Assembly (NCBI GenBank): GCA_016800925.1
Contig: JABCPU010000104.1
Span: forward strand, 118,809-182,808
Direction of reading: 5' to 3'
From: Suillus spraguei
Lineage: Eukaryota; Basidiomycota; Agaricomycetes; Boletales; Suillaceae
Length of the DNA stretch: 64,000 nt
A program made the translations under genes and the position numbers. Under the pieces are notes generated by a model that did no database searches, was not told the origin of the DNA, and saw only the letters and a list, made by a program, of their open reading frames with translations. Of the stretch, positions 36,221 to 47,380 are shown one piece after another; positions within the stretch are counted from its first letter, which is position 1, and every line of letters starts with the position of its first letter.

Positions 36221-36663
36221 TTCTACATCGTATTGCTGTCGTCTGGTACTATTCACGAGTTGTTGATTTGCTATTCTCTTTCATCTTGTTGTACAAATTG
36301 CTTTGATATATTCTTGCGTTCCGGCTATCTCGTTTTCGTATACTGTCGTGTTCTTGTCGACTAGAATGTTCACCAAAGCTCTCGTGTATCCAACTCGATT
36401 GTAGCCTCGTCTTCTGCTTGAGTAGTTGGATAGTGGTAGTCAAGCGGACTCGTGACTGTCAATCATAACTAGTACTCGTTAAGATCAAGCTTCTGCATCG
36501 TGAATACTCGACTGACTACCGCCAATGAGGCGTGCACTTAATATACGGCAGCATTCAATGATCATTTCCTATGGTTAGCTATCCATGATTCTGAAACCGA
36601 TTACTTGTACTTACGAAGGGTTCGGCAATCTTCCAGTACCTCCTCAACTCATGCTCAAGCATA
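36221..36663. other. Spacer after the CHAT gene
   Basis: About 440 bp of AT-rich sequence with no gene. The first part is the presumed 3' UTR of copy 2; similarity to copy 1 fades about 30 bp past the stop. Confidence 0.45.
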
Positions 36664-37346
36664 AGGAAATTCACACATTCCTTAACATGCTTAATCAGCT
36701 TAACTCACTTATCTCAAAACTTGTTTGCTCTCTCTCACATCATTCACCTGGCATATCTTATATTTTTTGAGTGCGAAATACAATAAAACATGTATATTAA
36801 TATATCTCAACTTTTTTTTTCTGAATTCATTCACATTGAAATTTTGGACAAGTAGATTCAATTTCACCAAGGCAGTTAAGTGTAAATAAGTCCGCATAAG
36901 GGCACGTCAAGGAATGTGTGAATTTCCTGATGAGTCGACCTCCCGTTGAGCTTAACAAAGTTGTGGTGATGGACACAATCACTGATAGGCCGTCGTTGTT
37001 GTCAGGCTTTCTGGCACATCTTACTGTTGGCATGCGTGCAAGTTTCTGGATGGATAGATTCGAGGCATTCGATCATTCATCAGGAAATTCACACATTCCT
37101 TGACGTGCCCTTATGCGGACTTATTTACACTTAACTGCCTTGGTGAAATTGAATCTACTTGTCCAAAATTTCAATGTGAATGAATTCAGAAAAAAAAAGT
37201 TGAGATATATTAATATACATGTTTTATTGTATTTCGCACTCAAAAAATATAAGATATGCCAGGTGAATGATGTGAGAGAGAGCAAACAAGTTTTGAGATA
37301 AGTGAGTTAAGCTGATTAAGCATGTTAAGGAATGTGTGAATTTCCT
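36664..37346. mobile_element. Foldback element: two 265-bp units in inverted orientation
   Basis: Unit 1 (36664-36928) and unit 2 (37082-37346) are inverted copies of equal length that appear identical or nearly so. Each unit is itself bounded by a perfect 20-bp inverted repeat, AGGAAATTCACACATTCCTT and its complement. A 153-bp spacer (36929-37081) bounded by GATGA/TCATC separates them. The whole 683 bp could fold into one long hairpin, which explains why the same 62-aa translation appears twice on opposite strands. No transposase is encoded. The unit structure is that of a MITE; the pair forms a composite. No target duplication is evident. The spacer holds a short open stretch of unknown origin. 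Confidence 0.88.
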
Positions 37347-37548
37347 GATGTTGTTACATGAACACTTGCAAAGAGAATGTCCTCTCCAACCGGGCACCTA
37401 TCGTCTCCACCGTCCGCCGTGGTCCCATTCTCCCCAGATCTGCCAGCTACATTAGCCAGTAAATGAAACTGGCGTCCTAGGATATTTCCCAAGATACCTC
37501 GGACGGATTGCTCCGTAATGAGCATCGTATATGGGCTAGCACCTAATG

Positions 37549-38087
37549 GATATGCCTTCGTCGATTTCAAGTGGTTCATTATGCGTGTCATAATCTCCTT
37601 TGTCGCTTTCATCGGCATTCTCTTCCTTGGGATTATGGTGTTCAAGTCGATTGCAGGACAAAAGTTGTCAAAAGCTGATGGTATGAGCTGCTGCTGCGAG
37701 TCCCAGAAGTACGAATGCCTGTGACGGGCAGACTCCGTATATTTTCCGCTAATAGTACGGATATCCTCCATCTCAGAAAAACACTTGCATATGTAAGGAT
37801 GGTGGTGGTTAAAAATGAGGTGTGCATGTGCCAAGAGACGGCGGACCGCAGCTGTCCCGTGTTGCAAGCAAACTTGGCGAACACTGAACTCAACTTGAAC
37901 TTCAGTTGGCACGAGAGCACTCACCCTTTCTGTATACGTTACAGAGACCCAAGCCTATCAGGATTCCGAGGTGTGTCAAAGCTTAGCGAGACACCACAAG
38001 GTATGTTGATTTATCTTCGTTCATCCTCAAATATTTTTCAAGTGCCTGCTGCTGCTCACGCACTCACATCTAGTCGCGCTTTCGTCC
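37549..38087 (-). pseudogene. Duplicated 5' fragment of the SHPRH gene
   Basis: The segment repeats the first exon and upstream region of the SHPRH gene (28317-28774) in the same orientation. It includes MEDIRTISGKYTES, the SARHRHSYFWDS stretch and the flank ending CACATCTAGT. Small indels break the frame after DLNTIIP, and no helicase part follows. It is a pseudogene fragment. Together with the tandem TPR-CHAT copies it suggests a local duplication of the 28.3-32 kb block. Confidence 0.85.
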
Positions 38088-38107
38088 ATCAGCAAACCAG
38101 CCGGTAC

Positions 38108-38145
38108 CTGTACAATATTGTACAAAACTGTACAAAACTGTACAA
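38108..38145. repeat. TGTACA-type short repeat cluster
   Basis: Four GTACAA/TTGTAC motifs lie close together (TGTACAATATTGTAC, then two AAACTGTAC units). Further TGTACA sites continue to about 38310. This may be the ragged end of an old element, or the 3' UTR of the DUF6532 gene. Confidence 0.45.
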
Positions 38146-38933
38146 GCCTTACAGTCACACAAGAAAGTCTCCCCTTTACAGTCCTGTCACAAGGTCTCAC
38201 AATATATACAAAGGTTACAGCTTGTGCCTTTGTACAGACAATACATGTGATACATGTTGTATACGTAGGACATGTGGTATAAGCTTATGCAGTTGCTAGA
38301 CATTGTACAGACTTGTATAGGATGCAAAACCTGTGCTGATTGTCATGAATTACAAAACACTGAATCAGACTATGCTGGATTCTAAGATGATGTTGACATC
38401 CTCCATATCACCCTTGTCAAAATCAAGGTCACCCACCCCAATCATAGCCCACTGCTCCAACATCTCCTCGAGCTCTATATGACGGTCAGGATTTTCTATA
38501 AGTGCATCTACAGACCTCTGCAACGAGTTGAAGTCAGCCCTACATTTATCTGTGGAGGGGTCAGGGACTTTGTCAGTGCTGGTCTTATGAAACCCAGTGA
38601 GGATGCCCTTCATCTGTTGATTTGTCAATGACTAAATAAAGCAAATAAAATAAAATAAAATAACATGGCACACCACAGCACCCACAAGAAGCAGCCCATT
38701 GACAGGTATTGTACTATGTTGAAATTCATTTGTATTCTTGAGGGCCTTCTTGCTATTGCTGTAGTAGAATTTGAGGTAGCTATCCCTTAGAGCTTGCAAG
38801 ACAAAATTCTTCCATTTGCCCTACATCAGTAAACCACTTTGCCTCTGTGAGCTCTGTACAGCTCTGTACAGAAGGGACCAAGCTGTGGCCAGCCATTTTT
38901 TGGTGGTGGGAAAAAAGGTGTTTTACTGATGTA

Positions 38934-40532
38934 CAGTGGCTCAAAAAAGTGTCCCAATGTTTGTAGATTTTCATGTATTTGCTTTACTGTGAGTCAGGGC
39001 AGGGGAATATGACTAAGCTATAGGGAGATGTCAGAAAGCCCTGCTTCTCAGCATCATTAGTGGTCCCTGTGGCGTGGGAATCCGCTCACACTGTGCGAAT
39101 ATATGGTTGTTTTCATTTGGTGATTCATTGGGACACTTTTTTGACTTTTGGTTTGACCAACACAATCTCTATAATTCTCATATTTTATTTGACCTTATTT
39201 TGTTCTAATCACTTGTGCCACTCTTCTAAACATATTATCTGTCAATTTATGATATCACTCCCTAGCTATCTTGCTCTACCCTGCTACAACTTTGTCCTAT
39301 AGCTGAAATAGCCCCTATTGTGAAATTTAATAGGCTGTATGCAATTTCTTGAGTAATTACCAGAGATATTTGATAGGTTTGAGGTTTTTGGACTGTGCTG
39401 GTCATTATAGAATACTAATATTGTGGTCTTTAAGTCATTGGTGGCCAACTGAGAGGTGTGCTTGGGGTCACTATTATATTGAAAGATAGTGTCTTCTCTA
39501 TTAATCAATGGCTCCTACATGCTTCTTAGCAGACACCTATCTGAAGTGGAAATGGAACACTTTGTATTTATTACCCACTCTATTTCACAGAAAATTTTCC
39601 TGTCATAGCTTTGTACCATCAAGTTTCATCCTCCAAAGTCAAGGCTTTGTTTAACTTCTCCTGCTTCTAGTAGATCTCCTGCTTTTTCTCACAAAATTTT
39701 CAGGCTATATGACCCCTTCCTATGTATTTTGGTCTCATCTGACCAGATAACCCATCTCCAGTCCTTAATAGTCCACCACTGATGCTTTACAGCAAAAGTT
39801 TGTCATGACTTTCTATGAGTCAGAGATAGAAGTGTATTTTATGCTTCATTACAGCTTTAATATTGGACACCCTAAGGGAATTACTGACTGTCTGAGCTGA
39901 GCCAGTAGTAGAGGTAACTTAATTAATGATTTTTATAGAATCAGTAGCATTGATAGCCTGCCTAGTTAGAATATAATAAATAAAATATCTGTTGTCATAT
40001 ATAGTGAGCTTTCAAGTTAGCTATGAAATAGCTTAAATACCACAATATTAGTGTTCTATAATGACCAGCACAGTCCAAAAACCTCAAACCTATCAAATAT
40101 CTCTGGTAATTACTCAAGAAATTGCATACAGCCTATTAAAATTCACAATAGGGGCTATTTCAGCTATAGGACAAAGTTGTAGCAGGGTAGAGCAAGATAG
40201 CTAGGGAGTGATATCATAAATTGACAGATAATATGTTTAGAAGAGTGGCACAAGTGATTAGAACAAAATAAGGTCAAATAAAATATGAGAATTATAGAGA
40301 TTGTGTTGGTCAAACCAAAAGTCAAAAAAGTGTCCCAATGAATCACCAAATGAAAACAACCATATATTCGCACAGTGTGAGCGGATTCCCACGCCACAGG
40401 GACAACTAATGATGCTGAGAAGCAGGGCTTTCTGACATCTCCCTATAGCTTAGTCATATTCCCCTGCCCTGACTCACAGTAAAGCAATTACATGAAACTT
40501 CACAAACATTGGGACACTTTTTTGAGCCACTG
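38934..40532 (-). mobile_element. Tc1-like element with about 490-bp inverted arms, dead transposase
   Basis: The termini are CAGTGGCTCAAAAAA and its complement, flanked by TA on both sides (38932-38933 and 40533-40534), as expected for Tc1/mariner. The inverted arms extend to about 39427 on the left and 40040 on the right, far longer than normal, because the transposase 3' end has been copied in inverse into the other arm. A minus-strand transposase remnant is visible (IFQYNSDPKHTSQ near 39480-39440, an SDQT-like block near 39745) with many stops. It sits inside the DUF6532 intron, so it may be spliced out with it. Confidence 0.87.
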
Positions 40533-41240
40533 TATAAAACTAATAGTGAGTGGCTGCCTTGGGGAGGAGTAAAAAGTAACCATACATTAGATGAATCAGG
40601 AATACAAAGATAATCACCGGTTTTGAGTAACTTGGTGGCATTCACGATGATACATTTCTGTACCTCATCCTGGCGCGCTATGGTGCACTTTGGAAAGATA
40701 TCATATGATGCTTTCGCAACAGACATAACAACCTTCTTCAGCTCCATGTGAAATGTAAAGAGATCATTGCAGAGCTGACAGTAAATATATAAGTTTATTG
40801 TACATCCATTAATGAGACACTTGCCAGCCGTGACATTTGTGCCATGTACTGCGGGAAATAGCCTAAGAAGCAAGATGAGATTCGCAAACGGGGTCAGGCA
40901 ATGTGAGGAGCTTATTTACCATTATCCAATTTGATCTTTTTTCATGGTACATCCACAATTCAGTGTCAAGGACTTCTTGTGCAAGTTGTAGTGCATCTCA
41001 ATGTTCTGGAATGGGATGCGTTAGAACAGCCTGTAGACGCATTTCTAACTTTGCTGCCTGCAAAAATACTTGCCAGGCAGGTGGGTAAAACCCAAGCTTC
41101 GCAGGATTGTCTTGGGATGTCTTGACCCTTCGCTTATTTCTGCGTGAATCTGGCTCATCAAGTGTAGCACAACTGGAGAAAGTGCTTTGCTGAGATGGAG
41201 AATGCCGATGTGAAGACTGCATGTGGGGGGGACACTGAGA

Positions 41241-41564
41241 TGTGTGTCAACGAGGTGACACTGAACACCAATATGGAGATCTTGAGCGTGTAGAATGGTG
41301 AGAGTGCATGTGGGAGGAAGAAGGGTGTGTAGACAACACACACTGAGATGTGTGTCTACAAGGCGATGCCAAACACCGATATGGAGATCTTGAGCATCTA
41401 GAATGACGAGAGTGCAAATGGGAGGAAGAAGGATGCATAGATGGCACATACTGAAATGTGTGTCTATGAGGTGACAGAGAGCGCTGATCTGGATACCTTG
41501 AGTGGGCAGAAGTAATGTGAGGTGAGCACTCACGAGTTTGCACTAGAGCAGAAAACCCAGTAGA
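41241..41564 (-). repeat. 108-bp tandem repeat within the DUF6532 gene (3 units)
   Basis: TGTGTGTCWA recurs at 41241, 41349 and 41457, a 108-bp period equal to 36 codons, so copy number can change without shifting the frame. Encoded units are Ser/His/Arg-rich (RHTSQC...SSHMHSHHS). The third unit in reading order carries a TGA where the sister units have AGA (Arg). Confidence 0.8.
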
Positions 41565-42976
41565 CACCACACATCGAGATGACAGTCGACAAGGAGACTT
41601 CGAGTGGCTAGAAGCATGTCTGTGTTCATTATATTTAGCCCTCAATAGATAAGTTATGGAGGGAGCCTTGTGCTATCCATTCTTCATTTGATGATGCTCA
41701 AGAACATCAAAAACTTCCTGAAGAGCATGTGATAAGATTAACCTCAAGACAAAAATTAAAACACTTTCCTCTGTTTTGTCTCTGGCTGCATCATTGAGCT
41801 CATTATTGAAATCATCACCAATACCATTGTCCTGAGCATCAGGCTTGTCCCTCTGAGTGTCAGGCTCATCATCAAAATCCCCATTAATACCTTGATTGAA
41901 ATCCCTAAGTATCAGGCTAATTTTTGACATCTCATCATACCTTGATTCAGAAAATCACACACAGCATCAGGTTCATAGTCAAAATCCTGATTATTGAAAT
42001 CTTCCTGAGCTCCATCATACTTGCTATCCAAATCATCTGCATGTTGTCCGAAGTCCATGGTATCGCCTGTTTCAAGCATTTGCTCCTGGTCCTGAACCCC
42101 ATCCCTGCATCAGGCATATGTGACAACAGATGGATGAGATAGTAGCGGAAGACATACCTTTCCTCATTTTCCCCATCAGTTTGGTACTGGTCCTGGTTGT
42201 TGTTACTGATACAATATTCTGGAGCTTGACTTTCAGCCTCCTCCTCATGGGTACGCTCATTGGACCATGGTGCCTTCCGGATGTTCTGACTGCTAGTTGA
42301 AGTGGGCTGCCTAAACCCAAACCTATCTGAAGAGTGAGCTGCACTTGGGGCTGTTCAGAGAGATGCAGCAGAATGTCAGCGTCCTGAATTAATATTCTTG
42401 TTGATACCAATGGAACACTGAGTAAAATTGGTGCTCCTGGTCAGAGACCTCTTAGTAGTAGCCTGGAAGAACATTAGCTTTTGGGAGTTCATATTAGAAC
42501 ATCAATTATACACTTTTTCTTTGGTTTCCGGAGCTGGGAAGGAGCCATGGGATTTTCTTCTGCATCACTAATGTCAAGAGTGGTCTCCTTCTGACCTTTT
42601 CTTGCTGGGGCTGCTAAGGTTTCTCCAGCTTTTTTCAACTGGTCTGCATGTCCACTTTGGCCTCGCGTAGATCTCTCACTTCATTGAGTAACCTCAGAGA
42701 CTTTGTATGAATGCTTGCCCCTCTTCTTCGGAGGCATTGAGTGACAAGGCAGGAAGTGTTGAGACTTGCCACCAATTAGTACCCAGAGTCGTATCACATA
42801 AGCTGATGTTTGATGTACTAAACCAGCACAACAGAGTATGTGTACAGGTACAGTAGGACTCCAAATGTGATAGTAATGTAATAATAATTAGAGGGTACAA
42901 CAAGTTGAATTTTGACAGTGGGAGAAGCATATTAAGAGATATGTGAAGGATAAGAGACTTGAAAATTGTGAGAAGG

Positions 42977-43870
42977 TGTTACAAGAACACCTTCTTGCGC
43001 CACTACTATCATTTTTCCTCCTATGCGTTGCCATCTACTCTCATCCCGATAAGGCTTCCATCCTTGTCCTCCGCTACCTTGTCTGGCTTGCCATTGTCAC
43101 TCCCTACCTCGCTTATGCTCGCCTCCTTCATCGTCACTAACTGCGCACTCTTCCAGTACTCCTCACGCTTGTATGCACTCTTCACGCTCCTTGCGCTCCT
43201 TGCGCCTCTCATGCCTCAAACGCCTCTGTTGCGTTCGACGCCTTCCTCTGCACTTCAACACGCGCTACCCCCTGGTTCACACAAACAACTCTTTGGCTCA
43301 AGGACTACATCTGGTGTCGTATTTCCTTTTATCTTTTCCTTTGCATTTACCTATGACTCGTGCATCGCCTCATTGGCTCGTACCTTTTATACCTTCGGCT
43401 CTGCACCTATGACTCCCTTTTGCACATGCGTGCATTCATTGGTTCATACGCCTCTGACTCATCTATGAGCATGTGTCTTCCTATTGGCTATCTGACTTCA
43501 TACTTAATCTAGCGATACTTACGTATTTGCGCTCCACTTCAATCTTACATATAAATATGCGCAGATAGCCTTTGTACTTCTTTAACTTGAATCTACTTGA
43601 TCTTCGACCCTGAACTTCCTTTCAATAAGCTTCGATAAGCTTATTGTCTATACTTCGACTTCTTAGAAGCTCATCGCTTCTAAGTCTATTCGTCATTGTA
43701 GAACCCATTGCTGAGACGTGGTTGTGAGACAGCGCATCGCGCCCACCTCCAACCCGATACAACTAGCGCACTCCACACTAGGCGACCAATATGCATGGGC
43801 TGATGCTCTTTATAGAGTGCCCGTCGCAGACACCACTCAAGTTTCTTAGCGCCTGGCTAGGTCGCTAACA
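42977..43870 (+). mobile_element. Solo LTR, 894 bp, with GAAGG target duplication
   Basis: Starts TGTTACAAGAAC and ends GTCGCTAACA (5-bp terminal inverted repeat TGTTA/TAACA). GAAGG is present directly before (42972-42976) and directly after (43871-43875). Internally it has a TATA-like ACATATAAATATGC near 43549 and, downstream, a perfect palindrome CAATAAGCTT-CGAT-AAGCTTATTG near 43624, as expected for promoter and R/poly(A) signals. No internal coding region remains. TGTTAC ends resemble those of the gypsy LTR at 3.5 kb, but the body differs. Confidence 0.85.
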
Positions 43871-44006
43871 GAAGGCAAAGAGGCTCCAGAGTCCATGATG
43901 CAGAGTGCCAGCACTCGGAAAGAGGGTTGTGGGATGACATGTGCAAAAAAAAGTTCAGACACCTTCTCATTGCCTCCAACTCTGAGTCGTCCATTTGTTC
44001 TTTTTT

Positions 44007-45304
44007 TCATGGGGGACGAAATGACGAAGGCCCAAAAAGTGCTGTAGAGGATGTTGGAGGATTTGCTACAGATGTGCTAAGACGAGCGGAACAACATGGT
44101 AAAGGCTCAGATGGCCCTGCTGGGGGTGTGTGAAGAGCATGAGATGCTGATGTGGGATGAAGACTCTTGGATTGTCCTAAAGGAGGTGGTTCTTTACCAA
44201 TAGATCTCATGAAAGTATTGAGTAGGTTGAGGACTCCAGGGCCTGTTTGCACTGTAAACCATGGTACCCCATTTCTGGACAAGAGGTCTGAATTCCACGA
44301 AGTATTCAGATGTCTTATCGACAAAGAATCTGCCTTGCATCAAAACCCCCATCTTTACAAAAGAGATCGTACTCAGAGCCAAATGGGTATCTGCCTTGCC
44401 CAAAGCCTCATAAGCGCTCACCCATGGCAAAGTTCACTGGGACCAGGTGGGTGCCAATTGGCTGTGTGGCCCCCCATACTTAGCAACAAATTTGAAGAAA
44501 ATATAAAATAAGGACTCAAGGTCATCGCTGGGCTGGTGTTTGATTAGAACTGTATCAACATTGACATTCTGCAGAGTATTGGCAGCCTGTGGAACAAGGC
44601 TGGTGTTGTTGTCCTCAGATGAGCTAGATCCAGCATAGCCTGAAGAATATGGATAGAAATGTAGGGCATGGTCCCCTGGAAAATAAAATAAACAATGAAT
44701 AGCTAAAATGCACACTGAAACTTACTGTACCATGCGAATAGGTGCTAGTCATGCCTTCTGCTAGAATTGAGGCATGATCGAAATCAATGAAGTAACCAAT
44801 ACTGTCATGAACAACAAAATTATTGAGACTGAGGTCCCCATGCAAAACTTGCCTCTGAATCATTGTGTGATGAGCTGAAAATAAAGAGTTGATACAAGTA
44901 TTTTGCATGCTCAATAAGACTCACCAACTACAAAGGCATGAAAGGTGGTGAGCAGCTCTTGTCTAGAGCTGAATTTAGATAATGGCTGTCTGCAGGGGGA
45001 CAAGAGAATGCGGCAGTGGAATCTGTTGCAGAACATCAAGTCATCCCGATGGCCCATGTCATATGTATTGGCTGCAAATGAGCGCTGTGCAGTCAGGCTC
45101 CCCCTCGTAATACACATCCCAATGGTCTATGAGTTCAACAATGTTAGGGATGCCCTTGACCATCTCCAAGATGGTCATTTGGTGCATTCTCTTCTCCTCT
45201 GTCACCCAACAATCTTTTGAAGCATACTCATTCCCTGCCTCATCAGCCACATGATAACAAACCGTTCCACAGCAGAAAAATCTGTGGCTCTTCCACAGAA
45301 CCTC
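44007..45304 (-). pseudogene. FunK1-type protein kinase, N-terminally truncated
   Basis: The minus strand encodes pieces of the fungus-specific FunK1 kinase family. These are GNEYASKDCWV and ILEMVKGIPNIVELIDHWDV (N-lobe, Lys and helix C region), HGDLSLNNFVV (catalytic loop), YFIDFDHASIL (the DFD metal site) and a C-lobe tail to about 44007 (ALGKADTHLALS; FVEFRPLVQKWG). Segments are in several frames with plausible short introns between them. Upstream of 45304 the coding sequence stops abruptly where the 487-bp repeat begins, so the start and glycine-loop region are missing. FunK1 kinases are serine/threonine kinases expanded in multicellular basidiomycetes. Not expected to be active. Confidence 0.75.
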
Positions 45305-46566
45305 CACATATTACAGTGAATTATCTCTGTATTATACGAGTGAACGGATGTGCATAATATCCCATATGATATGGGCCAGTGGACATAGGCCATGGTAGAA
45401 ATATCCTCAATTATGATGGATAGGCCAGGAGGAATATTATTCCCGATGACGGCGGGTGGGCCCATGCAAGGAATATGTAGAGTAGATGAGTGGGCCGATG
45501 TACATGAATATTCAGTAGACAGATGGGCCAAGGTAGTTGGATATTATGTAGATGGGTGTACCAAGGTAGATGTGTATCAGATAGACAGGTATGTGAAGGG
45601 TACTTGTTATCACATACACAGGTGGGCCAAGAGTGTTATATAAAATAATATTTTATTAGATGGGTGGGCCAAGGGTGTTGTACAGTATATTATATTAGAT
45701 GGGTGGGCCGAGGGTGGTATGAAATATAGATGGGTGGGTGTTAAGACCATACTCAAAGGTAGAGAGATCCGAAGGGCTTTGGCCTCAGTTCGTGCACTGT
45801 GCCCCTTTCCCGAGTAATGCCCCTTATTTCAGGGAGAAGTTATACATCCGAAGATCCGGAAGGAGTTGCGTGATGGATCCAGACGTCCAAAGGTATCGGA
45901 TATGATACGTCCGAAGGTTATCCGGAATGTAGGAATAGAACAAAGATTAAGACTAGCTTCGGAACAAATTCCTAACTAGAAACTAACAGAGATAGACTAT
46001 CCGAAGATAGAGTCGGAGATATAGACTATAGGAATCAATCCCAGTCTCAGAAGATGGCTTAGAGCAGAAAGTGGCTCAAGTCCGGAGGAAGCAGAATGAG
46101 CAGAATCTAAGATGATATTCGAACTAAGGTTCTACGGAGATCTACAAGTGGTTTATATACGGTAAGTATCTAAGACAGATAATCAACAAGTCCAGGACCG
46201 AGGGCTATGTACGAAGTGTAACAGAAGTTTATTAGTTAATGCACAGTGGATCAGTAAGCACGAATCGGAAATGAAACACCGGTAATGGATCAGTGACACA
46301 GGAAGGAATTATACACAGCTGGAGTACTGGAAACAGGATGAGCAACGAAAGGAGATAGACGCAGATATACACAAGGGAGATAGAGTGCGAGAAGTGAGCA
46401 CATTTGGATGAACGATCCGGACAGGACCTGTGGAACGGACAGAAATAGAATCGATCGGATCTGATCGGATATGGTCAGATCTGGGATTAGAAGTATGGTA
46501 TATGACAGTGGGCCCATGTGTATGATAATTGTAGACATGACAGAGCTGAGGTAGTTGCATATCATC
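45305..46566. repeat. Dispersed repeat R, copy 1 (488 bp, split by a solo LTR)
   Basis: Starts CACATATTACAGTGAA and ends GCATATCATC. Apart from the inserted LTR and its TSD (45739-46512) it matches copy 2 at 52663-53149 throughout with about 10% differences. The interior is a degenerate minisatellite with repeated GATGGGTGGGCC-type units. It has no obvious terminal inverted repeats and no ORF of its own. It interrupts the FunK1 gene. Confidence 0.85.
45739..46507 (+). mobile_element. Solo LTR, 769 bp, with GTGGG target duplication
   Basis: Starts TGTTAAGACC and ends TATATGACA. GTGGG flanks it on both sides (45734-45738 and 46508-46512). The uninterrupted repeat copy at 53.08 kb reads GACGGGTGGGCCCATG, giving the empty site with a single GTGGG. 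A TATA-like GGTTTATATACGG lies near 46148. Repeated TCCGAAG motifs fill the left half. No remaining coding part. Confidence 0.92.
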
Positions 46567-47380
46567 CGACTGGACCTTCAGACCTCTGCAGCTAGCTTGC
46601 TAACCCTATGCACATCCTAGCCCACCCTGAGCACAGTCTCACCCGCCACTATGTCTGGACTTTCCCTCCTCTGATATCTGAGACTTCCAATCCTCATCCA
46701 TGTCCTAAATACTTCCCCTTGGATCCACAGAGCTTCACTTCTCTGGTCCTCCACTCCTCCACTCCTCCCCCTCCAGACCTCCTATCTCTGGACCTCTGGT
46801 CCTGTCCTACCCCACCCTTGACATCCTGTGGATCATCTTTCCCCCTGGAGCTTCCCTCCTATCTTGCCCTGGACTTTGTCTGGCAGTCCATCCTCCATTC
46901 CATTCTACTTGGGACTTGACCCAGTAGTCTTACCTGTATTTCCTGTCCTCTGGAAATAGTTCCTGCGTGGTTCCCATGATCCTCCAGTAGTCCGTCGGCG
47001 CTCTATTGAGCAGTCTAGCCCTAGAGTTCCTCCGGAGTTCCCCTCTAGACTTCACTGGAACTCCCCCTTGGACTTCATGCAAAATTAGGGGCACATACTT
47101 GTATAAGGGGCACAGCACATGAGCTGAGGCCAAGCCCCCATGATTTAGTTATGACACTCCAGTACAACCCCATGCAAAGCTGGAATGTCTGAGTAGCCTC
47201 TGGTTTTGCATGGCCATAACAGATTTGAGATGAAAAAGATATCTACCAAAAATGTGTGAATCAAATCTTTTGATTGCCTGACATTTGTCTGAGTCCTGAG
47301 TGCTGAATCCCAAGTGCCGAACCCCGATGTAGAGAAACAATCCTGCCTGGGGGGACAGGTATAAGAAGCAGGGAGCAATA
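46567..47380. other. C/T-rich and mixed sequence, no gene
   Basis: 46600-47080 is strongly pyrimidine-rich (CCTCCACTCCTCC-type runs), which produces an artificial open frame. At 47265-47330 a single GAGTGCTGAATCCCAAGTGCCGAACCCC-type motif related to the satellites further right appears. Nothing else can be supported. Confidence 0.5.

Larger units (their letters stand above)
38365..42741 (-). pseudogene. DUF6532-type basidiomycete protein gene, disrupted
   Basis: The minus-strand gene starts MPPKKRGKHSYKV at 42741 and has a basic/acidic low-complexity N-terminal half, including a 108-bp in-frame tandem repeat (SPHRHTFQ/SPCRHTSQ units). The conserved domain as I recall it for DUF6532 follows: FLQAAKLEMRLQAVL, LAQEVLDTELWMYHEK, MELKKVVMSVAKASYDIFP, KLLKTGDYLCIPDSSN, then across an intron GKWKNFVLQALRDSYLKFYY. 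It ends IILESSIV at 38365. In-frame TGA codons at 42681-42683, 41247-41249 and 40998-41000 interrupt it. A 1.6-kb Tc1-like element occupies the intron between DSSN and GKWKNF (donor GTATGG near 40588, acceptor ..GATGTAG near 38829). Function of the family is unknown. Confidence 0.72.

Noticed and set aside
36709..37301. Two identical 62-aa ORFs on opposite strands
   Set aside because: They are products of the palindromic foldback element, with no start context or family similarity.
38365..42741. Firm claim of RIP-type mutation in the DUF6532 gene
   Set aside because: One of three stops is explained better by AGA to TGA, and no paralogue alignment is available here.
46608..46919. 103-aa ORF rich in Pro/Ser/Leu
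   Set aside because: Pyrimidine-rich low-complexity DNA; no domain, no splice or codon signal.
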